A stretch of 10,339 nucleotides of DNA from the NCBI GenBank assembly GCA_002083985.1, contig MTER01000023.1, forward strand, positions 1-10,339, read 5' to 3'. The position numbers and the translations under genes are program-made. The notes below the pieces were generated by a model. It did not search any database. It was given only the letters and a program-made list of their open reading frames with translations, and was not told where the DNA came from. Each line of letters begins with the position of its first letter. The first letter of the stretch is position 1. The DNA comes from Candidatus Altarchaeales archaeon A3 (GTDB lineage: Archaea; Altiarchaeota; Altiarchaeia; Altiarchaeales; Altiarchaeaceae). This document shows, one piece after another, positions 1 to 6,179 of this stretch.

Positions 1-609
1 TTAACAAAAAATTAAAATTTTAACAATAAATCTAATTTTTCTGATTATAATGGATTGCTGTGCTGATTTCTACAACTGTTTAAAGACGAGGTAATCAATA
101 GATTTTGTATTTTGTGTATTTGTTTAGATGCTTAAAAAATTAAGTGTCAAAAATATGAAAAAACGAATACAAAACCAAATATGCCTATATAAAAATTCAA
201 TTAGCTAAACAAATACGATTTTGTAACTAATTCTCATAGTATCTAAACTTGTTTGATCTCTCAAAAGAGCATTCTATGTTTGTTATTATGCTTTTTTATT
301 GCCTTCGGCAGCCATCTTGCACAAGTGTGTTTTTTCAGGACAATTAACTTATTCAGAGTATCTTTTTATGCCCTAATCATAATTTTATGAACATTTTATG
401 TTGGCACATTTCAGTTACAAAGAGATAATTTTCATCTTTGGGAGTTTCTTCGGGTCGCACTTTTATCCTGATTAGAAAAAGTTTAACCCGCGAAGGATGG
501 CAAAATTGATCTGGAAATAAAATTTATGCAAAATTTTTAAAATTATTTATTTATCCTCAATCTTAATATTTAAGTGTTTATGTTATTTATCTTTGTAATT
601 TTATAATTT
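1..609. other. gene-poor AT-rich stretch upstream of tRNA-Cys
   Basis: I see no gene I can support here. Open stretches are short on both strands and resemble no family I know. The only structure seen is a 12-bp inverted pair, GTATTTGTTTAG at 116-127 and CTAAACAAATAC at 205-216, separated by 77 bases, plus a small GCC-TTC-GGC hairpin near 300-309. The last ~70 bases before the tRNA are A/T-rich and must hold its promoter, but no single TATA box stands out. Confidence 0.5.
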
Positions 610-680
610 GCGGAGGTAGCAAAGTGGCTATGCAGCCGGCTGCAGACCGGCTTACGGGGGTTCGAATCCCTTCCTCCGCT
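610..680 (+). tRNA. tRNA-Cys (anticodon GCA)
   Basis: A full cloverleaf can be folded by eye. The acceptor stem is GCGGAGG (610-616) with CCTCCGC (673-679). A D stem GCA/TGC spans 619-621 and 631-633. The anticodon stem GCCGG/CCGGC (635-639, 647-651) closes the loop CTGCAGA, with anticodon GCA at 642-644. The variable loop is four bases. The T arm is GGGGG-TTCGAAT-CCCTT with two G-U pairs. The base at position 73 is U (680), the discriminator expected for tRNA-Cys and a known cysteinyl-tRNA synthetase identity element. CCA is not encoded and must be added after transcription. The gene has no intron and is far richer in GC than its surroundings. It faces the 3' end of the oxidoreductase gene. 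Confidence 0.96.
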
Positions 681-729
681 TAAATTTTGAAAATTTCATT
701 CTATTTAATCTGCTTGCGTAAAATTATGA

Positions 730-888
730 AAATTTTTGAATTCTATTTCATCTTTTGCGATAATTTCTGCTTTTAAAGATGCACAAAAAGGCAAAATGAA
801 AATTGCAATTAAAGTAATTGATATTTTTGGCAATGATACACCAAAGTTATTGAGATTAATATTTAAACACAAAGGAAACAACAACTAA
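730..888 (+). pseudogene. remnant, possibly C-terminus of a DNA methyltransferase/helicase-type protein
   Basis: This 52-codon stretch is open from just after a TGA (727-729) to a TAA (886-888) and has no convincing start codon near its beginning. Its translation contains FKDAQKGKMKIAIKVIDIFG followed by NDTPKLL. As I recall it, a phrase like 'KVxDIFGNDT' occurs near the C-terminus of large restriction-modification-type methyltransferases and related helicase proteins, where it is followed by a few more strands. Here only that tail survives, with nothing recognisable upstream, so I read it as the decayed end of such a gene. The family assignment comes from memory of a motif, not from an alignment. 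The piece lies between tRNA-Cys and the 3' end of the oxidoreductase, fitting a region of gene turnover next to a tRNA. Confidence 0.35.
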
Positions 889-993
889 AATAACATTATT
901 CAATGGCAAAAAAATCAGAAAACTGCTCTTTCAAAATGATTGGTGGATGTTATTGAAGCGCTTACAGACAACCTGCTCCGGTAATCAGCCCGA

Positions 994-2034
994 TCACAAC
1001 CTTCTCAAAATCATATCCAGAAATTTTGAATAAAGCGAAGGATTAAAGTCAATTCGTTTTTTATTTTTATATTTGTTCTGAAATATATTCCATGCCACAG
1101 TTTTTCCTCCTCTTTCGGCAAACATTGCTGAGCCGGGAAAATTTCCGATATTTAAATAATAACAGGCGTCTCCTATTACATAAACATCCGTTAAAATTTT
1201 TCTTCTCCCATTCTCTTCCCTTATCCACGCCCCTCCGAAATCATTGCAAATTAATGTATTTTTTTCTGTTTCAAAAGTATATCCGTCAATTATTGGTAAA
1301 TTTTGTTTTACTCCTGCGGCAAATATAATTGTCCCGGACGGAACATAAAAATTTTCCTTTGTTTCTATATTGTCACAAAACAATTTATCGCATTCAAATT
1401 TGCACGCCCTTGTTAGCGTATAGACATTCACATTTCGTAACTTTAAAATTTTATCTGTAATTTTTCTGTATAATGGCTTCCCGATTAAAAGCGCCAGCAT
1501 TATATCCGATTCAAACTCAATTAAAGATACATTAAATTTTTTTGATAAATTTACTGACAGTTCAAAGCCAATAGGTCCCGCTCCGATAATTACTACATCT
1601 TTTGAGTCCTTTAAATTTTCCTTTACTTTTTTAAAATCATTAAAGTCATTAAATGAGGTAATCTTTTCTTTAACTGACTCAGCACATTCAATTCTCGGGA
1701 GTTTTGCTTTTGAGCCGGTTGCAATGATAAGTTTATCGTAAATGTATTTTCCCCTTTTCCCCGTGATTTCTTTTTTTTCGGCATCTATGTTTTCAATTTC
1801 GTCTTCTGTAAAATTTACATTCATATCTTTATTCTTTATAAAATCCCTTACTTTTATTGTGACTTTTTCATCTTTATCCTTTATAATATAGGAGTCCATC
1901 AGCCATTTCTTTGTCATAAAGTCCTCTTTTGAGAGCCATAAAATTTCGTTGTTTTTGTCTTTGTTTAAATTTTTTAATTCTTCCATAAATTTAAATCCTG
2001 CGTGTCCCGCTCCAATCAAAACAATTTTTTCCAC
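994..2034 (-). CDS. FAD-dependent pyridine nucleotide-disulfide oxidoreductase family protein, probable 3' frameshift
   Basis: This 346-residue flavoprotein has the two-dinucleotide-fold layout of the NADH dehydrogenase / NAD(P)H oxidase / nitrite-reductase-subunit superfamily. An FAD-binding GxGxxG (GAGHAG, residues 8-13) is followed by an IIATGS motif (103-108), an NAD(P)-binding GAGPIG (151-156) and the flavin-contacting VIGDA (286-290). It should transfer electrons from NAD(P)H through FAD to an acceptor that cannot be read here. I see no CxxxxC redox pair and no signal peptide, so it is probably soluble and cytosolic. Translation starts at GTG; a later start would remove the FAD motif. 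The C-terminus is short for the family. After residue ~337 another frame continues as KISGYDFEKVVIGLITGAGC to a stop at 962-964, resembling the family's C-terminal domain, so a frameshift near 1021-1030 is likely. It is convergent with tRNA-Cys and divergent from tRNA-Phe. Confidence 0.82.
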   Translation of the reverse strand: MEKIVLIGAGHAGFKFMEELKNLNKDKNNEILWLSKEDFMTKKWLMDSYIIKDKDEKVTIKVRDFIKNKDMNVNFTEDEIENIDAEKKEITGKRGKYIYDKLIIATGSKAKLPRIECAESVKEKITSFNDFNDFKKVKENLKDSKDVVIIGAGPIGFELSVNLSKKFNVSLIEFESDIMLALLIGKPLYRKITDKILKLRNVNVYTLTRACKFECDKLFCDNIETKENFYVPSGTIIFAAGVKQNLPIIDGYTFETEKNTLICNDFGGAWIREENGRRKILTDVYVIGDACYYLNIGNFPGSAMFAERGGKTVAWNIFQNKYKNKKRIDFNPSLYSKFLDMILRRL

Positions 2035-2134
2035 TTTGTTATAGTTTGTTATAATTTATCAAAATCAAAATAATTATGTAAGGGATAAAAAATAATAGAG
2101 CATTCATTATTTTTATTGTTTTTTATTGTTCAAA

Positions 2135-2142
2135 TTTAAATT
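2135..2142 (+). promoter_or_regulatory. possible TATA box for tRNA-Phe
   Basis: TTTAAATT lies 31-38 bases before the tRNA 5' end. That spacing fits an archaeal TATA box with transcription starting a few bases upstream of the mature tRNA. The surroundings are so AT-rich that the match is weak evidence. Confidence 0.3.
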
Positions 2143-2172
2143 GATAATATGTTTTAGTAATATTGAATTTTT

Positions 2173-2246
2173 GCGGCAGTAGCTCAGCCCGGGAGAGCAC
2201 TCGGCTGAAGACCGAGGTGTCAGGTGTTCAAACCACTTCTGCCGCA
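2173..2246 (+). tRNA. tRNA-Phe (anticodon GAA)
   Basis: The cloverleaf is clear. The acceptor stem is GCGGCAG (2173-2179) with CTGCCGC (2239-2245). The D arm is GCTC-AGCCCGGGA-GAGC. The anticodon stem CTCGG/CCGAG (2200-2204, 2212-2216) closes loop CTGAAGA, with anticodon GAA at 2207-2209. The T arm is AGGTG-TTCAAAC-CACTT. The discriminator base is A (2246), as expected for tRNA-Phe. CCA is not encoded and there is no intron. The body closely matches what I know of archaeal tRNA-Phe, for example the D-arm string AGCTCAGCCCGGGAGAGC. A six-T run directly follows. It is the nearest gene upstream of the first MITE-like element. Confidence 0.97.
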
Positions 2247-2248
2247 TA

Positions 2249-2254
2249 TTTTTT
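2249..2254 (+). terminator. oligo-T terminator after tRNA-Phe
   Basis: A run of six T begins three bases after the tRNA 3' end. Archaeal RNA polymerase commonly terminates at such runs without a hairpin. Position and composition are the only evidence. Confidence 0.4.
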
Positions 2255-2299
2255 ATATCTGAAATTGTTGTAATTAAGATAATTCTGGCTTTTCTATAT

Positions 2300-2422
2300 T
2301 AGACATGTTGCAAAATAACTTTTTCACCTTTAAATTTTATTAATTTTAACCTCACTTCGTTCGGATATTTTAAAATCTTTGCGATAAATCACCTTTAAAA
2401 TTTTTAATTTGCAACAACTCTA
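2300..2422. mobile_element. MITE-like element, copy 1 (123 bp)
   Basis: The left end TAGACATGTTGCAAAATAA matches the reverse complement of the right end, TAGAGTTGTTGCAAATTAA, at 16 of 19 positions. A second copy at 3118-3198 shares nearly all of both ends in the same orientation. This copy carries about 42 extra bases in the middle, including the palindromic-repeat module CCTCACTTCGTTCGG at 2350-2364. TA occurs at both boundaries in both copies, which would fit TA target duplication as in IS630/Tc1-type elements, but TA is so common here that this is weak. It has no coding capacity. Confidence 0.6.
2349..2374 (-). repeat. palindromic-family module (GAACGAAGTGAG type) inside MITE copy 1
   Basis: AACCTCACTTCGTTCGG is followed by ATATTTTAAAA. 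The same order, a CCTC...TCGG core then an ATATTTT-AAAAT arm, is seen at 3741-3772 with a different core and at 10027-10055. Because the other MITE copy lacks it, this module was probably gained by copy 1 or lost from copy 2. Confidence 0.5.
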
Positions 2423-2452
2423 TTAGTTTAGGGTGAAAATCCAAAAAATATT

Positions 2453-2587
2453 ATGTTGACAATATGCAAATTAATTAATTTATTAAAAGTTCAGGCAAAA
2501 GATGGATGTACGAATAAATTTGGAAATGTTAGGCATACCTTCAGCTCAGGAACAACTTCAAGCCAATTAGGAAGAAACGATCAATAA
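2453..2587 (+). other. 44-codon open frame, in frame with the downstream membrane gene
   Basis: ATG at 2453 opens a 44-codon frame ending at TAA 2585-2587. It resembles no family I recognise; it carries FGNVRHTFSSGTTSSQLGRN near its end. It is in the same frame as the membrane protein gene at 2660. The sequence between its stop and the TTG at 2660 is also open and encodes a charged, helix-like stretch (KLEYIEHDRIKNQIKDERDK). It could be the 5' half of a gene broken by one stop codon, or simply chance. Confidence 0.22.
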
Positions 2588-2659
2588 AAAGAAATAAAAT
2601 TAGAATATATTGAACATGATAGAATAAAAAACCAAATAAAAGACGAAAGGGATAAGAAA

Positions 2660-3100
2660 TTGGAATATGGGTGGATGATTGATCTAAAAATAGTAGATGT
2701 CTTTTTTCCATTTATTACGTTGGGTTCGGCAATGGTTTTTGCTGGAATTGCGATCTGGGAAAAGAACTTACTTGCTCCTTATTTAGCAGAAATTATGATT
2801 ATTTTAGGTCTATTCATAGTTCTTGCGGCATGGCAAATTTTCAAAGTAAATGTTTTTTCCCCATTTATTGTGTTGGGTTCGGCAATAGCATTTGCTGGAA
2901 TTGCGATAAGGGAAGTGAAAATACTTACTCCTAATTTATCAACAATTATGATTATTTTAGGGGTAGTCATAGTTATTTTAGCGGCACGGCAACTTTTAAA
3001 AGTAAAACCATATATTAAAAATGAAATAAAATTGATTTGGGAGGACTATGAAAAAAATATGGAGGGAGAATATAATCAGCATCGTAAGAAAATAGAATAA
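2660..3100 (+). CDS. small membrane protein with two tandem 2-TM repeats, unknown function
   Basis: I do not recognise this 146-residue protein. It has four hydrophobic segments, roughly residues 11-32, 40-60, 62-84 and 92-113, then a charged tail (115-146) rich in Lys and Glu. The membrane part is a tandem duplication. Residues 12-62 and 63-114 align with about 33 of 51 identical, sharing the strings LGSA, FAGIAI and IMIILG, and the DNA copies are still clearly alike at a 153-base offset, so the event is fairly recent. The open frame begins at TTG (2660). ATG at 2675 is an alternative start that keeps all four helices, and the upstream frame is open back to a TAA at 2585. No ribosome-binding motif helps choose. 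It is bracketed by two copies of the same MITE-like repeat and has no co-directional neighbour. It is probably a real integral membrane protein; its function is unknown. Confidence 0.6.
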   Translation: MEYGWMIDLKIVDVFFPFITLGSAMVFAGIAIWEKNLLAPYLAEIMIILGLFIVLAAWQIFKVNVFSPFIVLGSAIAFAGIAIREVKILTPNLSTIMIILGVVIVILAARQLLKVKPYIKNEIKLIWEDYEKNMEGEYNQHRKKIE

Positions 3101-3117
3101 ATTTATAAGAGATAAAA

Positions 3118-3198
3118 TAGACATGTTGCAAAATAACTTTTTTACCTTTAAATTTTATTAGTTTTCACTCTTAAAATTTTTAATTTGCAACAACTCTA
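3118..3198. mobile_element. MITE-like element, copy 2 (81 bp)
   Basis: It shares the left end (TAGACATGTTGCAAAATAAC and about 25 further bases) and the right end (TTAATTTGCAACAACTCTA) with the copy at 2300-2422, in direct orientation, but lacks the central ~42 bases. It begins 17 bases after the stop codon of the membrane protein gene, so the pair brackets that gene. It has no coding capacity. Confidence 0.6.
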
Positions 3199-3427
3199 AT
3201 AATAAAGTGGAGTTTAAATTGTAATTTTGCATTTTGTTCTTAATTTATATCATCATAATATTATGATCTAGAGTAACAGTAAATATCTATAATTGGAGTT
3301 AAATTAATAACAAACAAAAAGCAAAAATTTTAAATCACTCCTAAATTGAGATTGAAGAAGTAATGCAAAAAGTTAAAGAATTGCAAGAAATTTGGTGTTG
3401 ACTTACTAAAATTAGGATAATTTTAAA

Positions 3428-3451
3428 ATATCCGGGCATCAGCAAGGTTAT
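3428..3451 (+). repeat. palindromic-family module (GCATCAGC core)
   Basis: ATATCCGGGCATCAGCAAGG followed by TTAT. The core GCATCAGC-AAGG recurs at 3571-3582 and, as its complement CCTCGCTGATGCTCGG, at 3743-3758. AT-rich arms on either side are partly complementary. Confidence 0.5.
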
Positions 3452-3560
3452 TATATATCTATTTTTTTACCAATATTTTTATGAGTATAATGTTTGAAAT
3501 TAAATTTATAATGTTCAATTTTAAGATTTCTTTTACGTATTTTCAAATAAAAAGATTTGA

Positions 3561-3640
3561 AAATCTCCAAGCATCAGCAAGGTGATTTAAAAATTTCAGA
3601 AATTTTTAAATCTCCGAACGAAGTGAGGTGAGATTTTTAA
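3561..3640 (+). repeat. composite of two core modules around a 13-bp perfect hairpin
   Basis: In order: AAATC-TCCAAGCATCAGCAAGGT (from 3561), then GATTTAAAAATTT (3584-3596), loop CAG and the exact complement AAATTTTTAAATC (3600-3612), then TCCGAACGAAGTGAGGT (3613-3629) and GAGATTT, which pairs with AAATCTC (3608-3614). The two GC-containing cores differ in their middles but share the TCC...AGGT frame and the same orientation, separated by the AT hairpin. Confidence 0.55.
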
Positions 3641-3740
3641 AATATCTTCCACAAAATAATTAACCCAATTTAAAAAGATGAGCGCCGAAAATTATAAAGA
3701 ATATTAATTCTTGTAACTTCTCAATAACTCGTGAGAATAT

Positions 3741-3789
3741 AACCTCGCTGATGCTCGGATATTTTCAAAATCTATATGATTTTGAAAAT
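3741..3789 (-). repeat. palindromic-family module plus 12-bp hairpin
   Basis: AACCTCGCTGATGCTCGG (3741-3758) is followed by ATTTTCAAAATC (3761-3772), loop TATAT and the exact complement GATTTTGAAAAT (3778-3789). Layout is the same as at 10027-10071 and 2349-2374, with the core changed from ACTTCGT to GCTGATGC. Confidence 0.55.
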
Positions 3790-3916
3790 GATAAAATATA
3801 TGATTGTTTTGCATTTTTTGTATTTGTTTTTTATAAAATAAGCAATTACGAAATTTATTTACCTAAACTTATTGAGATATTACCAAAAATCTTTATGATT
3901 TTGAAAATTGTTAGGA

Positions 3917-3944
3917 TATTTTAAAATCACCTGATTTTAAAATA
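3917..3944. repeat. 12-bp perfect AT hairpin
   Basis: TATTTTAAAATC (3917-3928), loop ACCT, then the complement GATTTTAAAATA (3933-3944). It is preceded by GGA, as in the hairpin arm of the larger modules, but without the GC-containing core, so it may be a half-copy. Confidence 0.5.
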
Positions 3945-4175
3945 ATTATAATTTCAGAAATTTAAAAAAGCTCAATTTGTGAGGTTGTGGAGAGTAAATA
4001 GGGTCCATCCATAAACTCGTAATTTTTGTCAAAAACCCAATAATTTACCTTGAAAAAGTTAAAAAATTTTTCAAAATTTCATACTTTGTGGATAAACACT
4101 AAATAGTACAATTTTTCCAAAAATTAAAACCAAAAATTAAATCAGTTTTAATATCTCCTTTCCTAATTATTATTC

Positions 4176-4187
4176 AAATTTAATTAT
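4176..4187 (+). promoter_or_regulatory. possible TATA element of the ribosomal protein operon
   Basis: The A/T stretch around AATTTAATTA lies about 22-33 bases before the uL3 ATG. That spacing would give a leaderless or very short-leader transcript, consistent with the absence of a ribosome-binding motif. An alternative TTTTAATA lies at about 4146-4153. Base composition makes either call weak. Confidence 0.25.
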
Positions 4188-4208
4188 TATTCAAAAAACA
4201 TAATAAAG

Positions 4209-5186
4209 ATGGCAAAAAAGACGAAACCGAGATGCGGTTCATTAGCTTATAGTCCCAGAAAGAGGGTAAGCAGAGTGGTGCCGAGAATCAGAAAGATAGA
4301 GGTTAAAAATTTAGGAACAGTTCCGCTTGGATTTGCTGGATATAAAGTTGGAATGGCACAAATTATGGCAATTGACATTACTCCAAATTCACCGACAAAT
4401 AAAATAAGTGTAGCAATTCCGTGCACGATCATAGCAACACCTCCGTTAAAAATTTTTGGCATCAGATTTTATCATAAGCCATATATACATTTAATGCCTT
4501 ATACAGAGATAATTTCAGAAAAACCAGATAAAGATTTAAACAGAGCAATACATTTGTCAAAAAATAATAATTCCGAAGCTGTCTTAAAAAAATTTGAAGA
4601 AATAGAAAAAAACAAGGATGAAATTACGGAAGTTAAATTGCTTTGCTGTACAAACCCGCGAATATTGAGTATAAAGAAAAAACCTGATATATTAGAAATT
4701 CCAATCTGTGGAGATGTTAATGCGCAGATAAATTTTGCAAAGGAAAATTTTGGAAAGGAAATTAATGTTGATAATACCTTTAAAGAAAATACTGTAATTG
4801 CGATTAGTGGAGTTACAAAAGGAAAGGGGTGGCAAGGTCCTGTTAAAAGATGGGGAATTATAACCCAGGGCAGAAAAGTAACAGGAAAAAGAAGACACTG
4901 CCCGATAAATCCAGTTACGCCAAGACATACTTCGTGGAGGGCACCTCAGGGGGGGCAGGTAGGATACCATATGCGAACAGAGGCAAATAAAATATTACTT
5001 AAAATTTCAAAAGACAATATAACACCTAAAGGCGGCTTTTTAAATTTTGGTGTTCTGAATGATATAAAATATGTGATAGTAAAGGGATCTATTCCAGGTC
5101 CGGCAAAAAGAATAATTGGTCTGTCTTTCAATCCTTATAAAATTGAAACAAAAGAAAAATACGAATTAAAGGAACTAATTGTTTAA
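4209..5186 (+). CDS. rpl3: large ribosomal subunit protein uL3 (L3)
   Basis: uL3 binds 23S rRNA early in 50S assembly and sends a finger towards the peptidyl-transferase centre. The length of 325 residues is normal for archaea. The basic N-terminus (GSLAYSPRKRVSRVVPRIRK, 10-29) matches the archaeal/eukaryotic form. The family's conserved core is plain: GVTKGKGWQGPVKRWG (201-216), then the basic stretch and finger with W243 and GGQVGYHMRTEANK (248-261), TPKGGFLNFGV (272-282) and VKGSIPGPAKR (291-301). The finger is somewhat diverged: NPVTPRHTSW where archaea usually have a GPWTP-like string. It is first in the operon, 14 bases before uL4, and ends with tandem TAA TAA. No Shine-Dalgarno motif precedes its ATG. 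Confidence 0.97.
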   Translation: MAKKTKPRCGSLAYSPRKRVSRVVPRIRKIEVKNLGTVPLGFAGYKVGMAQIMAIDITPNSPTNKISVAIPCTIIATPPLKIFGIRFYHKPYIHLMPYTEIISEKPDKDLNRAIHLSKNNNSEAVLKKFEEIEKNKDEITEVKLLCCTNPRILSIKKKPDILEIPICGDVNAQINFAKENFGKEINVDNTFKENTVIAISGVTKGKGWQGPVKRWGIITQGRKVTGKRRHCPINPVTPRHTSWRAPQGGQVGYHMRTEANKILLKISKDNITPKGGFLNFGVLNDIKYVIVKGSIPGPAKRIIGLSFNPYKIETKEKYELKELIV

Positions 5187-5200
5187 TAAATTTAATTATT

Positions 5201-5887
5201 ATGATTATTACAATGGATGCGAATGTTTATGGTTTAAACGGGGAAGTTATAGAATCTGTAAAACTTGCTGAAATTTTTAACACTATTTTACGGCATGACT
5301 TAATTCAAAGAGCAGTGGTTTCGGAATTATCAAAGACATTTCAGCCGCAGGGAAGGGATCCTCTGGCCGGATTGCGAACAAGTGCGGACTATTTTGCAAA
5401 CAGGCAAAGGACGTTTAGAGTGACTGTAGGTAAAGCAATTTCAAGAAAACCAAGAGAAAAATTAGCAAAAGGCGGACTCGGAAGAGTCAGAAGAGTTCCC
5501 GAATCAGTTGGCGGAAGGGCGGCACATCCTCCTGAAGTTAATAAAGTGCTGGTAAAGAAGATGAACAAAAGAGAATATAACTTTGCATTATCCTCAGCAA
5601 TTGCAAATTCAAAATATACTGTTATCAGCGATGATGTTGAAAATTTAAAAAAAACAAAAGAAATTATTAGTTTTATAAATTTGCTTAAAGAAAAAAATAT
5701 AGTCAATGCTCAAAAAATTTTACTGGTGGTTAATGATAATGATGTTACTGCAAGAAACATTGATTTTATTAATGTTAAAACATTATCGGATTTACAGGTA
5801 AAGGACTTTGTCTTCGGGTCAGGTAAATTAATGAATAATGTGTTGTGGACAAAAAAAGCGATTGAAAATTTAAAAACAAAAATTTAA
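5201..5887 (+). CDS. rpl4: large ribosomal subunit protein uL4 (L4/L1e)
   Basis: uL4 binds domain I of 23S rRNA, and its extended loop lines the peptide exit tunnel. The protein has 228 residues, somewhat shorter than the ~250 usual in archaea. Recognisable parts are ANVYGLNGEVIESVKLAEIF (7-26), the helix with HDLIQRAVV (32-40), the loop with QGRDPLAGLRTSA (50-62) and the basic tunnel region GGLGRVRRVPESVGGRAAHP (91-110), followed by the αβ domain ending in the usual short helix. ATG at 5213 (MDANVYGL) is an alternative start closer to the family's usual N-terminus; neither start has a ribosome-binding site. It lies 14 bases after uL3 and 5 before uL23 and ends with TAA TAA. Confidence 0.97.
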   Translation: MIITMDANVYGLNGEVIESVKLAEIFNTILRHDLIQRAVVSELSKTFQPQGRDPLAGLRTSADYFANRQRTFRVTVGKAISRKPREKLAKGGLGRVRRVPESVGGRAAHPPEVNKVLVKKMNKREYNFALSSAIANSKYTVISDDVENLKKTKEIISFINLLKEKNIVNAQKILLVVNDNDVTARNIDFINVKTLSDLQVKDFVFGSGKLMNNVLWTKKAIENLKTKI

Positions 5888-5892
5888 TAAAA

Positions 5893-6141
5893 ATGGGAGT
5901 TATACTTTATCCGCTAATGGGAGAAAAGGCGGTAAATTTAAGGGAAAAAAATAACGCACTTTCGTTTGCGGTCGATATTAAGGCAACAAAAGAACAAATT
6001 AAAGAAGAACTGGAAAAGGATTATAAAATAAAAGTAATAAAAGTCAATACCTTAATCATTCACGGAATGAAAAAGGCGTATGCAAAACTTATGCCAGAAT
6101 ATTCTGCAGTGGATATTGCATCAAGATTCGGAGCGATATAA
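5893..6141 (+). CDS. rpl23: large ribosomal subunit protein uL23 (L23)
   Basis: uL23 sits at the exit of the peptide tunnel and forms part of the docking site for signal recognition particle and other nascent-chain factors. At 82 residues it has the compact archaeal size, without a eukaryotic N-terminal extension. It has the family's YPLMGEKAVNL opening (6-16), the NNALSFAVDIKATKEQIKEE strand-helix (20-39) and the VIKVNTLI strand (48-55), then KAYAKLMPEYSAVDIASRFG, which corresponds to the family's 'KAYVKL...DAxDIAxRLG' ending. It starts only 5 bases after uL4 and ends with TAA TAA. Confidence 0.97.
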   Translation: MGVILYPLMGEKAVNLREKNNALSFAVDIKATKEQIKEELEKDYKIKVIKVNTLIIHGMKKAYAKLMPEYSAVDIASRFGAI

Positions 6142-6179
6142 TAAAAAAAATTTTAATTTTTTAATTCAATTAATTTACG

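Larger units (their letters stand above)
3199..4208. other. gene-free, repeat-rich intergenic kilobase
   Basis: I find no supportable gene in this stretch. It contains a 16-bp perfect palindrome at 3252-3267 (ATCATAAT-ATTATGAT), a short open piece near 3345-3410 (translation EVMQKVKELQEIWC, then a stop) that may be a gene scrap, and the modular palindromic repeats listed separately (3428-3451, 3561-3640, 3741-3789, 3917-3944). A degenerate further copy seems to lie near 3949-3985 (ATTTCAGAAATTTAAA then GTGAGG). The last ~70 bases must hold the promoter of the ribosomal operon. Confidence 0.6.

Noticed and set aside
116..216. 12-bp inverted pair GTATTTGTTTAG / CTAAACAAATAC as a mobile element
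   Set aside because: No target duplication outside the arms and no second copy of the unit; in such AT-rich DNA a 12-bp match is weak evidence alone.
377..524. Minus-strand open stretch with KVRPEETPKDENYLFVTEMC
   Set aside because: About 45 codons, no start codon in a sensible place and no family I recognise; likely chance or an unreadable remnant.
903..956. Plus-strand 17-codon frame MAKKSENCSFKMIGGCY
   Set aside because: Too short, no start signal, no known family; chance frames of this size are expected.
1092..1328. Plus-strand open frame within the flavoprotein gene
   Set aside because: Antisense shadow of a gene with intact FAD and NAD motifs.
610..2246. tRNA-flanked region as an integrated element
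   Set aside because: I looked for a repeat of either tRNA 3' end that would mark an attachment site and found none; there is also no integrase gene.
2779..2970. Minus-strand open frame across the membrane protein gene
   Set aside because: It is the antisense of the hydrophobic duplicated segment; the plus-strand frame has coherent helices and repeat structure.
3561..3640. Repeat-core-repeat-core layout that could suggest a tiny CRISPR array
   Set aside because: The repeated units are AT hairpins of unequal length, the cores are only 11-12 bases and recur elsewhere, and no cas gene is visible. It fits a dispersed palindromic repeat family better.
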